A DNA stretch of 64,000 nucleotides from Ktedonobacter robiniae (GCF_016587375.1 NZ_BNJG01000001.1:744001-808000); one strand, 5' to 3'; positions 50,563 through 59,449 are shown, numbered from the stretch's first letter. Notes: generated by a model from the sequence alone, not told the origin. A program made the numbers and translations.

Positions 50563-51672
50563 ATGAAATATTCAAAGCGCCGCAAACAAGAGGATGATGC
50601 TACTGATTTACAAGAAAATGGGCAAGAAGCAAAAGAGGTTTCGAGGGCAACCCTCACATTAGATGATGCTCTCAAGATTTTTCTAAGTGCTCAACATGCC
50701 TCTGGGAATTCTGGGGAGACACATAAAGATTATAAAATCGCAATAGGGAATGTGTTCATTCGCTATATGAAAGACACTCTAGGCCGTGTTTATCTTGAGG
50801 AAGTAGAGGAAGTAGATATTATTCTCTGGCTCTCACATCTGCGGGAAGCGCCAAATAAGCTAGGTCGCCCTTATAGTAGTCGCACAATACAAACGTACTA
50901 CCGTGATGTAGTTGCTTTCTTTAACTGGCTAGTAGCTCACAAACATCTTAAAGATAATCCTACTGAGAACCTAAAATCAATAAAGACAGAAAAAGTGCTT
51001 ATTCGTGTCTTTACAGAAGATGAGTTGATGAGGTTAGATGCTGCCTGTGATCGCGCTCCTAAAGGTAAGTCTTTAACTCCTGATGAGCGTAAAGCGTTGT
51101 CATCTCGTGATAGAGCCTTCCTTTGGTTGCTTCTTTCCACAGGTATTAGAGTTTCTGAGGCGTGCGGGTTGCTGTTTGGTGATGTCGACTGGGACATGGG
51201 GATGATTTACGTAAGAGGGAAGGGAGCCAAGGAACGCAAGATTCCCTTTGGTAAAGTGGCACGTCAGCATCTAGATACGTATCTTCGTTACTGGCGAGGG
51301 GGTTCAACTAACCATGATGAGCATGTGTTCCTCAATGCCTGGGGTGCTCCGCTCAGAAAGCCTTCTGCTGAGTACATTTTTAACAGATTGCAAAAGGTAG
51401 CTGGTATTGATGATAAGAGGGTAAGTCCACATACATGCAGGCATTGGTTCGCGGTGAATGCTATCAAAAACGGTGTGCCTAGTACGGTTCTACAAGGCTG
51501 GCTTGGACATGAAACACTGGAAATGATCAATACGTACGTACGCCTGGCGGAACAAGATAACAGAGATTTGTACATACGCTTTTCTCCTGTAGATGCTCTG
51601 AAGATGCACCACACAAGCAAGGGCAAGCGAGAGCAATTGAGAGACTGGCGTAACTCTAGAAAAGGCAAGTAG
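50563..51672 (+). CDS. Tyrosine integrase of element 2
   Basis: Recombinase of 369 residues with a SAM-like core-binding domain (about 30-130) and a full catalytic domain: Arg in STGIRVSEACGLL, Lys in RGKGAKERKIPF, His-x-x-Arg in SPHTCRHWFAV, LGHETLEM, and the nucleophile in INTYVRLAEQD. No arm-binding domain is seen, which is Xer-like. AAGGAGG precedes the ATG, eleven bases after the initiator's stop. Its end is 135 bases from the right direct repeat, as expected for an integrase beside its attachment site. Confidence 0.93.
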   Translation: MKYSKRRKQEDDATDLQENGQEAKEVSRATLTLDDALKIFLSAQHASGNSGETHKDYKIAIGNVFIRYMKDTLGRVYLEEVEEVDIILWLSHLREAPNKLGRPYSSRTIQTYYRDVVAFFNWLVAHKHLKDNPTENLKSIKTEKVLIRVFTEDELMRLDAACDRAPKGKSLTPDERKALSSRDRAFLWLLLSTGIRVSEACGLLFGDVDWDMGMIYVRGKGAKERKIPFGKVARQHLDTYLRYWRGGSTNHDEHVFLNAWGAPLRKPSAEYIFNRLQKVAGIDDKRVSPHTCRHWFAVNAIKNGVPSTVLQGWLGHETLEMINTYVRLAEQDNRDLYIRFSPVDALKMHHTSKGKREQLRDWRNSRKGK

Positions 51673-51806
51673 GACGATTTAAGTTAGGACAATATGCTGA
51701 TTTGAGCTCGGCTGGGGTATTAGTAGTACTAATGTTCTCAGTCGACTTTTGCTTTTGATCGGCTTTATAATTAGCTTGAAGGGGTGAGGTTATTTGTGAT
51801 ATAACG

Positions 51807-51825
51807 CTTACTTAAATATAAATTA
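51807..51825. repeat. Right attachment-like direct repeat of element 2
   Basis: Matches 41929-41947 at 18 of 19 positions. Confidence 0.7.
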
Positions 51826-51918
51826 ACACTTCGTTAACACAAGTATAGAAAGTAAGTGTATTACATGGCTACTGTCACCCAGAAAAAAGAGATCTTCTTA
51901 CCAAGGAGAGGTTCACGC

Positions 51919-52566
51919 GTGTCGAATGCCAAATCAACGCAACTCGTGCGCTCCACCGTTGCCACTAGCTGGCGTTGGATGTGGCCCGACCTGCTTATGC
52001 GAATTATCCCCATGAGCCTCGTTCCGCTCCTCTATATCGCCTTTTTTCATCTGCCGCTCTCATTTCTGGGGCTCACCCTGACACACGTGCCACTACACCT
52101 CCTCGTTGGCCTGCTGGTAGGAATTGGCATGGCGATCTTTGCCATTTTCTACCGGATGTACGTTGTTGGCCCCTGGTTTCGCTGGCCAACTGCAAGCGAC
52201 CAGTGTTTCCAGAGCTTCTTCTACCTGTGTATTAACGCGCCAGTGGAAGAGCTTTTCTTTCGTGGCTTCCTCCTGACGATCGTCACCCAGTGGACTGGAT
52301 GGCTGGGCTGGGGCTGGCTGGTAAGTACGGCGGTCTATACCCTCTATCATCGCCTGGGCAAATGGAACTGGCGTAGCGTGGGGGGAGTCGGCCTGGCGGG
52401 TATCGTTTTCAGCCTGGTCTACTTACTGCTTCCGGGACCCCATTCGCTTCTGGCGGTCACGCTCGTCCACGGCTTTACAACCAGTGGCTTCTTGAGTTGG
52501 GGAGATGAGGCGCTCTATCGCACCTGGAAACGCCGCCTTGCCCGCGCAGAAGCGGTACAAAAATAG
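51919..52566 (+). CDS. CPBP-family intramembrane metalloprotease
   Basis: Membrane protein of 215 residues with about six helices. The three CPBP (Abi) motifs are present: APVEELFFRGFLL (Glu-Glu-x-x-x-Arg), a TLYHRLGKW segment (His) and AVTLVHGFTTSGFLSW (His near the C-terminus). Relatives process prenylated proteins or give bacteriocin immunity. GTG 51919 is chosen because AGGAGAGG lies seven bases upstream; an in-frame ATG at 51865 would add 18 residues but has no clear site. First chromosomal gene after element 2. Confidence 0.85.
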   Translation: MSNAKSTQLVRSTVATSWRWMWPDLLMRIIPMSLVPLLYIAFFHLPLSFLGLTLTHVPLHLLVGLLVGIGMAIFAIFYRMYVVGPWFRWPTASDQCFQSFFYLCINAPVEELFFRGFLLTIVTQWTGWLGWGWLVSTAVYTLYHRLGKWNWRSVGGVGLAGIVFSLVYLLLPGPHSLLAVTLVHGFTTSGFLSWGDEALYRTWKRRLARAEAVQK

Positions 52567-53401
52567 GCATGCTGCTTTTTTCCACATACTGACCTCAGGG
52601 TACTATAACAATATATCATTGCAAAAATACATCTTTTAGCGTGCTTTGATGACCTGAATGGCTAGTGCTAGAGCTAACACTTGAGTCACACCCCAAAAAG
52701 CGTTAAGATAAGAGAGCCTGGTGCGGCACACATAACGACACCGTTTATTTGTATTTCTTGTGCAAATAGAGGTAACATAACATGATAGAGAGTAAATGCC
52801 ACACCAGAAAAACTCATGCATCGAAATATAGCCATGAGGCGTTCTTAAGCGTGTTACCGTTACCTAAACATACACAATTCGTCTCCCCATTAAGGTACAG
52901 TGAACTCCCACTGAGCGGAAGACTCCGTGGCTTCTTCGGGAGCCACTGGAGACCACATTCAGTCGCTTCTTCGGAAGCTCAAGTTCACCAGACTCAGCCC
53001 CAGAAATGGGAGCTACGTTCGATAAGGTCATGACACCTGCGGTTGACGCATCAGACCGCTGCTCTGTCGCCTGGGTTTAAGTAGGCTTGAGGGAAGGGCC
53101 GGTGATCCAAGCGCAAAAAGCCTTTTGAACATTGTCGAGATGAAGCCGGATTCTTTTCGTGGATACCATGCTACCAGCTGACCCCCATCAAGGGTAAACT
53201 GTGGTATGGCAGCGAAAAGATACGCATCACCTGCCTTCGGGTAGAGTTTTTTGAGTCAATGGATCGTCTCTTGCTCACAAGGACAAGGGGCGATCCGGCG
53301 ATTCATCTACGAGGGTAAAGACCTCGTCGTTTTCTCGCCACGCCTATATTAAAGATATGTCACTGGCAAAAACGTTATCCCAACCGTGGAGGTTTACTTC
53401 T
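52567..53401. other. Gene-poor region of 835 bases with structured and degenerate sequence
   Basis: No intact gene is supported. Its parts are the folded segment at 52900-52988 and a short run at about 53128-53290 that translates (plus strand) to a DEAGFFSWIPCYQ-like peptide and looks like a transposase remnant. Both are listed among the findings. Confidence 0.5.
52900..52988. other. Compact folded segment, possible structured RNA
   Basis: GTGAACT (52900-52906) can close with AGTTCAC (52982-52988). Inside are CTCCGTGGCT (52923-52932) with AGCCACTGGAG (52941-52951), one bulge, and GCTTC-TTCG-GAAGC (52965-52978), which on the plus strand is a C(UUCG)G tetraloop hairpin. It could be an RNA, or the right end of a lost IS200/IS605-type element (guide-RNA scaffold on the minus strand). 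Confidence 0.4.
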
Positions 53402-54352
53402 TTGAAAATCGTAGTTACTGGTGGAGCGGGCTTTGTTGGCTCCCATCTTTGTAAACGTTTGCTCGACGAAGGGCACACCGTGTTATGCGCCGATAACTGT
53501 ATTACAGGATCGACACGCAACATCGATGCTTTACGCACTCATCCAAATTTTCAATTCATCCAGCACGATGTAACCGAGCCTTTTGACTATGAGGCAGACG
53601 CCATCTTCCATATGGCCAGTCCAGCAAGCCCAATTGGATATATGGAGCATCCCATCGAGACCATCCTGGTCAATACCCAGGGCACACATCGTATGCTCGA
53701 AGCCGCGCGCAAAAACAACGCCCGCTTCCTGGTCTCATCCACCTCCGAAATCTATGGTGATCCCCTGGTTCATCCGCAGACTGAGAGCTACTGGGGCAAC
53801 GTTAACCCTATTGGGCCACGCGCATGTTATGATGAGAGCAAACGCCTGGGCGAGACATTGACCATGGAGTTCGTGCGCCAGTATAACGTTAACGCGCGCA
53901 TTGTGCGTATCTTCAACACCTATGGACCAAATAGCCAGATTCATGATGGCCGCATGATTCCAAACTTCATTACGCAGGCGCTCAAAAATGAGCCACTCGT
54001 CATCTATGGAGATGGCAGTAGGACGCGCAGCATCTGTTATGTTAGCGATCTCATCGATGGCTTGATGCGTGCCATGTTTAGCGAGAATACGCAGGGTGAG
54101 GTTTTCAACTTGGGCAATCCCAACGAGCATACCGTGCTTGACTATGCGCATGAGATCATTAAGCTTTGCAACTCGCGCTCAAACATCCTCTTTGAGCCAG
54201 TGCGTGTTGATGATCCAGAACGTCGCCGACCGGATATCACCAAGGCACGCCGGGTACTGGGCTGGGAACCCAGGATCGAGAAGGAAGAGGGGCTACGCCA
54301 GACCATCGCCTGGTTTAAAACGCAGATTCCTAACCTTTCAAGCGTCTTGTAA
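53402..54352 (+). CDS. UDP-glucuronate decarboxylase (UDP-xylose synthase-like)
   Basis: Short-chain dehydrogenase/epimerase-family enzyme of 316 residues that makes UDP-xylose from UDP-glucuronate. Motifs: VVTGGAGFVGSHL (NAD binding), ASPASP near 85-90, STSEIYGDPLVHPQ, the catalytic CYDESKRLGE (Tyr-x-x-x-Lys) and SRTRSICYVSDLIDG, the last two typical of UXS. The start is the TTG at 53402: GGAGG lies eight bases upstream and MKIVVTGG is the standard beginning; the ATG at 53357 has no site. First of a three-gene surface-polysaccharide group. Confidence 0.9.
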   Translation: MKIVVTGGAGFVGSHLCKRLLDEGHTVLCADNCITGSTRNIDALRTHPNFQFIQHDVTEPFDYEADAIFHMASPASPIGYMEHPIETILVNTQGTHRMLEAARKNNARFLVSSTSEIYGDPLVHPQTESYWGNVNPIGPRACYDESKRLGETLTMEFVRQYNVNARIVRIFNTYGPNSQIHDGRMIPNFITQALKNEPLVIYGDGSRTRSICYVSDLIDGLMRAMFSENTQGEVFNLGNPNEHTVLDYAHEIIKLCNSRSNILFEPVRVDDPERRRPDITKARRVLGWEPRIEKEEGLRQTIAWFKTQIPNLSSVL

Positions 54353-54407
54353 GCACATTCGGCACTTTTCGTTGTTATTGAGAAACATAGAGTAGAAACG
54401 GATTCGT

Positions 54408-56012
54408 ATGAACAGTATCTCTGCCCAGAGCATGGACCGCCTGGATAATGCGCCACGTCATTCAGGATTCCAGCGTTTCCTGGAGATGTTCCACGAGCAA
54501 GGGGCAGTAGCCAATGTTGTGGGAGTTCTTGGTGCAATATGTGTTCTGGCATGTTTGATCGCGCTTCCGCCTGCCATAAGCATACGCGTTCTACTCTATG
54601 CGACCGCTAGCATCTGGGTCCTGCTCCGCCCACGCATGGCCCTCTACCTGCTTCCTTTCGCCGTCCCCTGGGGTTCACTCGATGCACTCAACCTGGGCGG
54701 AATAAACCTGACCAGCGGAGATATCCTGGTCTTCCTGCTAGCCGCAAGCTGGTTACTGGGATACGTCGTTCGTAACCAGCTAGGGGCACAACGTATTCAT
54801 ACAGGAACCTTTGATCGCGAAAGCTACAACTTACCACGCATCTTGACGATAGGGACAATCGTCCTACTTGTAGCGATGTGCCTCTCAATTCCAACTGCAT
54901 TCAGCATGAAAGCGAGCTTAAAAGAGATTGCGAAATGGGTGGAGGTCGCGCTCATTCTTTGCCTGGGGACGCAGTATATCCGCACACGTCGCCAGGTCTG
55001 GACGCTTGTGATTCTATGCAGCCTGGCTGCCCTCTCGCAGGCCTTTATGGGCTATGCGCAATATGCCTTCAACCTGGGACCACAGTCGTTTATCCGCGAT
55101 CAGGGACTACGCGTCTATGGGACCTTTGACCAGCCCAACCCCTACGCTGGCTATATCGATATGACGCTGCTTGTCACAGGAACGCTTATGCTCCTGGGAC
55201 GCAACTGGTTGACACGGCTTGCCGCGGGCCTGGTAACACTGTTGCTGGGCATTGCCTTCGCGCTGGCTCAGTCGCGTGGAGGGCAGATTGCTCTGGCCCT
55301 GGCCCTCCTCTTCGTGTTTATCGCGGGTTTTCCTCGCCTCAACCTGCTCGTGCGCATAGGCGTTATCGCGCTCCTCCTCGGTATTGCGGGCTACTTCGCG
55401 GGCCTTATTCCAGAGCACTATGTCAATCCTATTTTGAATAAACTCGGCCTGACAGGCATCTCTTTTGCAAATCCCAGCAGCGATGATTTTTCTACGGCTG
55501 AGCGTCTGGCACATTGGATCGCCGGCCTCAACATGTTTCTGGATCACCCCTTCTTTGGCGTCGGTATCGGCAATTACCCCGTGGCTTACCCCAAATATTT
55601 CATTACGATCTTCAACAATTCGCTTGGGCACGCGCATAACTATTACATCAATATCGCAGCTGAGGCCGGTATCTTCGGCTTGATCGGGCTGCTTACTTTT
55701 TTGAGTGGCATTTTCCTGGTCGGCAGGCGCACGCTACAGTCTATGCACTTGCGTTTTCAGCAGTTGAAAACCCAGACCCTCTCAGCTCAAATCAAAGCGG
55801 GAGCCGAGGGCTGGCAACAGAGGCGCACCCTCCGACAGATGCGCTTGTTACAGAATGATTACGCCTTGACGATTGGGCTGATCGCCTCACTACTCGCTAT
55901 CTGTATCCACAACTTCTTCGATAACCTCTATGTACACAGTATGACCAATCTTTTCGCGTTACTCATCGTTTTGCTGGTTCGCCTGCCTTACGTAACGCGA
56001 CAGGAGGAATAA
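54408..56012 (+). CDS. O-antigen ligase/polymerase family protein (Wzy_C)
   Basis: Polytopic protein of 534 residues with about twelve membrane helices. The large periplasmic or external loop near residues 350-410, with FGVGIGNYPVAYPKYF and GHAHNYYINIAAEAGIFG, is the Wzy_C signature (the His of GHAHN is the key residue in ligases). It joins or polymerises glycans carried on a lipid. Downstream of the UDP-xylose synthase-like gene (55-base gap), and twelve bases before the flippase-like gene. Substrate unknown. Confidence 0.88.
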   Translation: MNSISAQSMDRLDNAPRHSGFQRFLEMFHEQGAVANVVGVLGAICVLACLIALPPAISIRVLLYATASIWVLLRPRMALYLLPFAVPWGSLDALNLGGINLTSGDILVFLLAASWLLGYVVRNQLGAQRIHTGTFDRESYNLPRILTIGTIVLLVAMCLSIPTAFSMKASLKEIAKWVEVALILCLGTQYIRTRRQVWTLVILCSLAALSQAFMGYAQYAFNLGPQSFIRDQGLRVYGTFDQPNPYAGYIDMTLLVTGTLMLLGRNWLTRLAAGLVTLLLGIAFALAQSRGGQIALALALLFVFIAGFPRLNLLVRIGVIALLLGIAGYFAGLIPEHYVNPILNKLGLTGISFANPSSDDFSTAERLAHWIAGLNMFLDHPFFGVGIGNYPVAYPKYFITIFNNSLGHAHNYYINIAAEAGIFGLIGLLTFLSGIFLVGRRTLQSMHLRFQQLKTQTLSAQIKAGAEGWQQRRTLRQMRLLQNDYALTIGLIASLLAICIHNFFDNLYVHSMTNLFALLIVLLVRLPYVTRQEE

Positions 56013-56023
56013 GGGAGGTAGAC

Positions 56024-57211
56024 TTGATCTCAGATAACGCAGATCACACTGGTGATGGAAACACGTCTTCAGAGAGCCTGGCTGAAGATGCACAACAGCA
56101 AGCAAGCGTATCCGCGATCCCTCAACCTGATAGTGTTCCCATCAGCGTGCCAGAAATCACGCGTGACCAGCTCTCACTCTCGAAGCGCCTGTTGAACTGG
56201 CGTACCCTTATCCCCTTGATTATCGTCATTGTAGCCCTGGTCTACTTCGCGCAGAAGGCCAATATCAATCCCGCCAGGACTTGGGAGGCCATGAAAAGCG
56301 CGAATCTCTTTTTCTTCCTGGCAGCCTTCGCCATCTATTATCTCTCCTTTGGCATTCGGGCCTGGCGCTGGCGCCTGCTGCTCGAAAATGTGGGCTATCG
56401 CCGGGAGCAAGGGGTGCTCCTGCCGGGCTTCTGGAAGTTCGTTGAGATTATATTCATCTCCTTCTTCGCCAATGTAGTCGTGCCCGCCAAGCTTGGCGAC
56501 CTCTACCGGGCGTACCTCTTGCGCCAGCAGGTCAACGTCTCAGGGACGCGCAGCTTTGGCACGGTGCTCTCAGAGCGTTTGCTCGACTTGATCATCCTGC
56601 TGCTGCTCTTTATTCCGGCGATTATCGTGAGTCTCCACGAGCATCTGCCTCCCCAACTCCAGCTTAGCCTGGAGCTGCTACTGGGCGCGGTTGTGCTGGG
56701 TATCCTGGGTCTATTCGTGCTCCGCCAGGCGCGTGAACCGATTGCACGTCTCATCCCAACACGTTTTCGTGGCCAGTACTATCATTTCCAGGAGGGAACG
56801 CTTGGCTCATTTCGACGCCTCCCCATCCTGATCCTGCTCACGGTTGGTGTCTGGCTCTGTGAGTCGCTACGCTTCTTCTTTGTCGCCGTCTCGCTGCACC
56901 TGATCGGTGGCAGCATCTTGCACATTACGGCGGCGGCGGTAGTCATTGGCCTGGCTGAGGCCCTGCTCACGATTGTACCCGCAACAGGTGGGGGCCTGGG
57001 CGTGGTTGAGATTGGGATGATCCCGATCATCGGCCTGTTTTACACTGGTCCCAACGCGGTCAATCTCTCAACCGCAGCAATCCTACTGGATCGTACCATC
57101 AGTCTTTTCAGCGTCCTGGTCTTTGGAGGGATCGTTTTCCTCATTGCCTTTGGGCGCCAAACGACTACGAAACCAAAGAAAATATACCTTGACAACATGG
57201 ATAGGGCTTGA
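56024..57211 (+). CDS. Flippase-like protein (UPF0104 / LPG synthase TM region)
   Basis: Membrane protein of 395 residues, paralogue of the one at 31645-32832. After a hydrophilic head of about 65 residues, eight helices follow with family motifs FGIRAWRWRLLLENVGY, FFANVVVPAKLGDLYRAYLLR and VPATGGGLGVVEIGMIPII. No lysyl-transfer domain. TTG start with GGGAGG five bases upstream. The end of the three-gene group suggests movement of a lipid-linked glycan made or joined by the two preceding enzymes (inference). Confidence 0.88.
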   Translation: MISDNADHTGDGNTSSESLAEDAQQQASVSAIPQPDSVPISVPEITRDQLSLSKRLLNWRTLIPLIIVIVALVYFAQKANINPARTWEAMKSANLFFFLAAFAIYYLSFGIRAWRWRLLLENVGYRREQGVLLPGFWKFVEIIFISFFANVVVPAKLGDLYRAYLLRQQVNVSGTRSFGTVLSERLLDLIILLLLFIPAIIVSLHEHLPPQLQLSLELLLGAVVLGILGLFVLRQAREPIARLIPTRFRGQYYHFQEGTLGSFRRLPILILLTVGVWLCESLRFFFVAVSLHLIGGSILHITAAAVVIGLAEALLTIVPATGGGLGVVEIGMIPIIGLFYTGPNAVNLSTAAILLDRTISLFSVLVFGGIVFLIAFGRQTTTKPKKIYLDNMDRA

Positions 57212-57315
57212 CTATAATTTTCAGCGCAGGTCGGTGAGGATAAAGACCGTGAGCAGGTAGACATATACGCTACGGTTTTGCCCTTGCAAACAGGCCATGA
57301 GAGGGGGGATTCCTG

Positions 57316-57498
57316 GTGTCTGAAATTAGAATCAGCGAGAATGAGTCGTTTGAGACCGCTCTGAAACGCTTTAACCGCAAAATTCAACAGGACGGCATCC
57401 TTGCGGAAGCACGCCGAAGGGAACACTTCGAAAAGCCCAGCATGAAACGCAAACGTAAAGAGGCCACACGTCGCCGCAAAATGCAGCGCAGGGGTTAA
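57316..57498 (+). CDS. rpsU: 30S ribosomal protein S21
   Basis: A 60-residue, highly basic protein. SENESFETALKRFNRKIQQ is the S21 start, with the conserved AEARRREHFEKPSMKRKRK in the middle and a poly-basic end. GTG start with a GGGGGG-type site seven bases upstream. S21 helps mRNA selection at the platform of the 30S subunit. Followed by a 28-bp perfect hairpin before ybeY; the rpsU-ybeY-dgkA order is common in bacteria of this kind. Confidence 0.95.
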   Translation: MSEIRISENESFETALKRFNRKIQQDGILAEARRREHFEKPSMKRKRKEATRRRKMQRRG

Positions 57499-57612
57499 AC
57501 TGGAACGCGTCTGATGCCTACCTCCATTTCTGTTGAACATTGCCACTAAGAAATGGAGGTCTCTTATTTTTTGCGAATATACCCGATGTGTAAGTTGTTT
57601 TTGCCAGATTCG

Positions 57613-57671
57613 GTTTATGGTGTGGTGGGTCCTGGTAGCCTTCGGCTACCAGGACCCACCACACCATAAAC
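57613..57671. terminator. 28-bp perfect hairpin between rpsU and ybeY
   Basis: Arms 57613-57640 and 57644-57671 with a TTC loop (apex CC-TTC-GG). It lies 42 bases before the ybeY start and would weaken read-through from rpsU. Confidence 0.85.
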
Positions 57672-57712
57672 CCGGGCGAGCGCCTCAGGCGCGACAGGAA
57701 AAAAGAAACATT

Positions 57713-58270
57713 ATGCATGAGCATCCACTAATAGAGCTCTACATCACTATCGAAGATGCACAGCAGAGCGCCACAATTGAAAAGGCTCTGGAAAACGTTA
57801 ACCTGGATGAGGTAGTCTCGCAGACGCTATCCGCCGTGAATATTCATGAGCCGATTATGGTAACGCTGCTTATTACCGATGACGAGGGCATTCGCGATAT
57901 GAATAAACAGTATCGCGAGATCGACAAGGCAACCGATGTCCTCTCTTTCCCGCTGCTCAATGAGCCGCTGGTACAGGCGCCCGCCGAGCAGCTCTGGCCC
58001 GTCAGGGAGAGCGAGCCAGGGGCGCAGGAAAGTGTGCCCGATTTTATTACCCCACCTGAGACGGTCCAGAATCTAGGTGATATCGTGATGTCCTGGTCCA
58101 CGCTGGAGCGCCAGGCTCAGGAGGCCAGACATAGCACAATCTACGAGCTACTCTATCTCCTCTCACATGGGGTGCTGCACCTGGTTGGCTATGACGACCA
58201 TACCGAGGCGGGCTACCAGGCTATGATAGGCATTCAGCAGCGCGTCATGAACACACTTCAGCAAGCCTGA
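57713..58270 (+). CDS. ybeY: Endoribonuclease YbeY
   Basis: Zinc-dependent endoribonuclease used in 16S rRNA maturation and ribosome quality control. The 185-residue protein has the metal motif LSHGVLHLVGYDDH (H-x3-H-x5-H) near residue 150 and the conserved NKQYREIDKATDVLSFPL. There is an insert of about 30 residues (around 92-122) between the latter and LGDIVMS, Pro/Glu-rich. Start ATG 57713 is preferred over a longer frame that would translate through the hairpin. Confidence 0.95.
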   Translation: MHEHPLIELYITIEDAQQSATIEKALENVNLDEVVSQTLSAVNIHEPIMVTLLITDDEGIRDMNKQYREIDKATDVLSFPLLNEPLVQAPAEQLWPVRESEPGAQESVPDFITPPETVQNLGDIVMSWSTLERQAQEARHSTIYELLYLLSHGVLHLVGYDDHTEAGYQAMIGIQQRVMNTLQQA

Positions 58271-58279
58271 GAGCCATAT

Positions 58280-58714
58280 ATGAGAGATCTCATGAATAAC
58301 CAGCCATCGGCGCCACCACCCTATCAGCCTGTGCCCCACAAGAGTAAGTGGGGCAAGTTTATTGCTGGATTCGGATTCGCCTTTAGTGGCATCCGCCATA
58401 CCATCACGACTCAGCGCAATATGCGCGTGCACATCCTCATCGGGTTATGCGCGGTGCTCATGGGGCTGATCCTGCATATTTCAGCGTTGGAATTTGCAGT
58501 GCTCTTTGTCACCATGATCTGCGTCTTCACGGCAGAGATGTTTAACACCGTCTTTGAAATTTGTGTGGATCTGGTCTCTCCCCAATACCATCCCCTGGCC
58601 AAAATCGCTAAGGATGTTGCGGCAGGGGCAGTGCTCGTCAGCGCAATTCTGGCTGTGATGGTTGGCCTGTGTCTCTTTGGGGCTCCCCTCTGGCACCTGA
58701 TCTTCCATTCTTGA
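58280..58714 (+). CDS. dgkA: Diacylglycerol/undecaprenol kinase (DgkA family)
   Basis: Small membrane kinase of 144 residues with three helices. AGFGFAFSGIRHTITTQRNMRVH is the N-terminal helix and loop; AEMFNTVFEICVDLVSP is the active-site E-x-x-N-T-x-x-E motif; HPLAKIAKDVAAGAVL is the C-terminal signature. In Gram-positive-like bacteria this enzyme phosphorylates undecaprenol. It begins nine bases after ybeY, so the two are probably translated from one mRNA. ATG 58292 is an alternative start. Confidence 0.92.
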   Translation: MRDLMNNQPSAPPPYQPVPHKSKWGKFIAGFGFAFSGIRHTITTQRNMRVHILIGLCAVLMGLILHISALEFAVLFVTMICVFTAEMFNTVFEICVDLVSPQYHPLAKIAKDVAAGAVLVSAILAVMVGLCLFGAPLWHLIFHS

Positions 58715-58747
58715 GCAACTGGCCTCGGCTCATTGAGCGAGCCTTCA

Positions 58748-58814
58748 ATAAAAGAGGATAGGCATAAAAAAATGAGGGCATTGCCCTCATTTTTTTATGC
58801 CTATCCTCTTTTAT
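58748..58814. terminator. Bidirectional terminator, 33-bp arms
   Basis: 58748-58780 and 58782-58814 are exact complements with one base between, forming a 67-base near-perfect palindrome between convergent dgkA and efp. It contains A7 and T7 tracts inside the stem. Confidence 0.9.
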
Positions 58815-58816
58815 GA

Positions 58817-59386
58817 TTAAGCCTTGACGCGCTCAACGTATTGACCGGAGCGTGTATCGATGCGAATTTTATCGCCAGGATTGATAAAGAGGGGAACGTT
58901 GATGGTCGCGCCAGTCTCCAGGGTTGCAGGCTTGGTTACGTTGGTCGCGGTATCACCACGTACGCCAGGCTCGGCGCTCTCTACGGTAAGCTCAAGGAAA
59001 TTGGGAAGTTCAACTGCAATAATGTTCTCGCTCTCGACCAGCAGTTCAACCTCGTCCTGCTCTTTAAGAAACTTTATCGCGTCGCCCAGCATGCTTTTAG
59101 GTACTGGCTGCTGATCGAAGGTCTCGGTGTTCATAAAGATGTAGTCGTCGCCATCCACGTAGAGGAACTGCCAGTTCTGGTGCTCGACACGGACCTCATC
59201 AACCTCTTCGCCCGCACGGAAACGCTGCTCAATCACGCGGCCAGACTTGATATTCTTCAGGCGCGTGCGCACGAAGGCGCGCCAGTTGCCGGGGCTGACA
59301 TGGTGGAACTCGGTGATGATATAGAGGTCGTTGTTAAAACGTATGACCATGCCGTTACGAAAATCGGCAGTCGTTGCGTTAGCCAA
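58817..59386 (-). CDS. efp: Elongation factor P
   Basis: Translation factor (189 residues) that relieves stalls at proline runs. The KOW-like domain I has FRNGMVIRFNNDLYIITEFHHV, followed by the tip loop SPGNWRAFVRTRLKN; the position of the usual modified Lys/Arg is Asn here. OB domains end with GDKIRIDTRSGQYVER, the family signature. The start is a TTG at 59386: AAGGAG lies eight bases upstream and LANATTADFRNG is a normal start. Convergent with dgkA. Confidence 0.96.
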   Translation of the reverse strand: MANATTADFRNGMVIRFNNDLYIITEFHHVSPGNWRAFVRTRLKNIKSGRVIEQRFRAGEEVDEVRVEHQNWQFLYVDGDDYIFMNTETFDQQPVPKSMLGDAIKFLKEQDEVELLVESENIIAVELPNFLELTVESAEPGVRGDTATNVTKPATLETGATINVPLFINPGDKIRIDTRSGQYVERVKA

Positions 59387-59449
59387 TGGAGTAACTCCTT
59401 CTCGATTACAGTGTTTGTGCTTGCAAAGCAACCTATATGATATCATTGC

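Larger units (their letters stand above)
41929..51825. mobile_element. Integrative element 2 (about 9.9 kb)
   Basis: Bounded by CTTGCTTAAATATAAATTA (41929-41947) and CTTACTTAAATATAAATTA (51807-51825), with an intact tyrosine integrase next to the right copy. It contains a regulator with an operator array, a replication gene, a primase, small zinc proteins and a muramidase-like protein, and no recognisable core metabolic genes. No type IV secretion, coupling protein or FtsK-like translocase is seen, so it may be mobilisable rather than self-transmissible. Limits are inferred from the repeat. Confidence 0.75.

Noticed and set aside
52782..53033. 83-codon frame between the CPBP and sugar genes
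   Set aside because: Crosses the folded segment and has no binding site; better explained as RNA or transposon remnant.
57533..57712. Longer ybeY start
   Set aside because: The extra 60 codons would translate through the 28-bp hairpin; ATG 57713 fits the family.
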